Source of the DNA: an uncultured Oscillospiraceae bacterium
Lineage (GTDB): Bacteria; Bacillota; Clostridia; Oscillospirales; Oscillospiraceae
Length of the DNA stretch: 5,459 nucleotides
Assembly (NCBI GenBank): GCA_934661135.1
Contig: CAKUJA010000124.1
Span: 1 to 5,459 of the forward strand
Direction of reading: 5' to 3'
The notes beneath the pieces are model-generated. The model saw nothing but the letters and a program-made list of their open reading frames with translations. It was not told where the DNA came from and searched no databases. Numbering within the stretch: position 1 is the stretch's first letter; each line of letters begins with the position of its first letter. Below, piece after piece: positions 4,474 through 5,459 of this stretch. The position numbers were made by a program, and so were the translations under genes.

Positions 4474-5459
4474 ATGGCAAGCCAGAAGCAACAATATACG
4501 ATTCTCTACGGGCGGCTCAGTCAGGAGGACGAGCGTGCCGGAGAGTCAAACAGCATCCAGCATCAGCGGGATCTGTTAGAAAAATTCGCACGGGATAAAG
4601 GCTTTGAAAACACACTTTTTCTTGCGGATGACGGGTATTCCGGAACAAATTTTGAGCGGCCGAGTTGGAAAAAGATCGTGGAAATGATCGAAGCCGGGGA
4701 GGTCTCCACCCTGATTGTAAAGGATGCCTCCCGGCTGGGGCGTGAGTACTTGCAGGTCGGCTACTACATGGAGATCTATTTCCCGCAGAAAAATGTGCGG
4801 TTCATTGCAGTCAACGACGGCGTGGATTCTGCGGTGGAAAGCAGCAATGATTTTAACCCCATCCGCAACTGGGCAAACGAGCTGCACGCAAAGGACACGA
4901 GCCGGAAGGTTCGCGCCGTGAAAAAGCTGCAGGCTGAACGCGGCGAATGGCTCGGAGGCCGTCCACCCTATGGGTACCGAAAATCCGAAACTACGGAAAA
5001 CCATCTCGAGCCTGACCCAGAAGCGGCAGAGGTTGTGCGGCAGATTTTTACCCTCTGTGCTTCTGGGAAAGGTCCGAGCCAAATCGCGCGGATTCTGACG
5101 GAACGGAATATTCTGACACCTGCAAATTACTACTTTCAGAAGACCGGAAAAACGCACAAGGGGTGCGATGCGCTGCATCCGTGTACGTGGTCTGGTACGA
5201 CGGTCAGTGATATTCTCAAAAACGTCATGTATCTGGGCCATACGGTTGGACTGCGGCGGACGACTATTTCTTACAAGAATAAAACGCGGATCGACCGGCC
5301 GGAAAGCGAACAGTGTCTGGTAAAAAACACGCACCAGCCGCTCATCACGCAGGAGCAGTGGGAGATCGTGCAGGAGGTGCGGCAGCACAAAAAGCGCACG
5401 GCGAAGCACATGGATGAACCGAACATTTTCTCAGGGCTGGTGTTCTGCGCAGACTGCGG
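4474..5459 (+). CDS. Large serine recombinase, TnpX-type site-specific integrase (3' end beyond window)
   Basis: The first 328 codons are present. The N-terminal resolvase domain (about 8-150) carries YGRLS with catalytic Ser16, DDGYSGTNFERP (52-63) and the DASRLGR motif (84-90) with the expected arginines. LGGRPPYGYR (160-169) opens the recombinase domain (about 160-300), and CADC (Cys325, Cys328) at the right edge begins the zinc ribbon. A coiled coil and C-terminal tail would follow outside. Enzymes of this class excise and integrate conjugative and mobilizable elements through a covalent Ser-DNA link and two-base staggered cuts. ATG 4474 follows AAGGAGG (4462-4468) by five bases. A long minus-strand open frame across it is a shadow. 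It is probably the element's own integrase/excisionase. Confidence 0.93.
   Translation, partial: MASQKQQYTILYGRLSQEDERAGESNSIQHQRDLLEKFARDKGFENTLFLADDGYSGTNFERPSWKKIVEMIEAGEVSTLIVKDASRLGREYLQVGYYMEIYFPQKNVRFIAVNDGVDSAVESSNDFNPIRNWANELHAKDTSRKVRAVKKLQAERGEWLGGRPPYGYRKSETTENHLEPDPEAAEVVRQIFTLCASGKGPSQIARILTERNILTPANYYFQKTGKTHKGCDALHPCTWSGTTVSDILKNVMYLGHTVGLRRTTISYKNKTRIDRPESEQCLVKNTHQPLITQEQWEIVQEVRQHKKRTAKHMDEPNIFSGLVFCADC

Noticed and set aside
4576..5409. Minus-strand open frame of 277 codons
   Set aside because: It is antisense to the serine recombinase, whose catalytic and zinc motifs are clear on the plus strand.

Overview
The window looks like the mobilization and replication core of an integrative mobilizable element (IME) from a moderately GC-rich anaerobic Firmicute, most likely an Oscillospiraceae/Ruminococcaceae-type gut clostridium. 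This rests on strong Shine-Dalgarno sites (AAAGGAGG), the family mix (DUF6076, RepA-like AAA ATPase, MobC, VirD2-like relaxase, TnpX-type large serine recombinase) and small coupled ORFs between relaxase and recombinase. No type IV secretion genes are visible, so the element would need a helper for transfer.

Layout. Positions 1-923 (minus strand) hold a DUF6076 protein with a Cys4 zinc-ribbon-like C-terminus; its 3' end lies beyond the left edge. A 161-bp divergent control region follows (924-1084). It carries a near-consensus leftward promoter, two candidate rightward promoters and four direct copies of the heptamer TTGTAGA. Two of these lie in an exact 16-bp repeat. On the plus strand, 1085-2146 is one reading frame for a RepA-like helicase/ATPase plus C-terminal winged helix, interrupted by a single in-frame TGA at 1754-1756. 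From 2060 to 2372 there are short tandem repeats, a 17-bp palindrome and then nine consecutive stem-loops, ending just before mobC. This is the best candidate for oriT and/or a single-strand initiation site.

The mobilization operon is mobC (2400-2732), relaxase (2729-3589, possibly starting at 2711), a coiled-coil tail-anchored membrane protein (3465-3932, overlapping the relaxase by 125 bp), a 48-aa basic protein (3929-4075, ATGA overlap) and a 94-aa protein whose C-terminus resembles TnpW-type small transposon proteins (4110-4394). A short gap with a candidate promoter leads to a large serine recombinase (4474 to beyond the right edge).

Inferred working model: the serine recombinase excises and integrates the element. 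MobC and the relaxase nick oriT and pilot the strand, possibly with help from the membrane-anchored coiled-coil protein. The RepA-like ATPase would support replication of the excised circle, but in this copy it appears broken by a point nonsense mutation. Nothing here is a clearly new defence or effector system. The most unusual items are the nonsense-split helicase, the hairpin array, the iteron-like repeats and the relaxase start, where a good Shine-Dalgarno faces an ATC codon.
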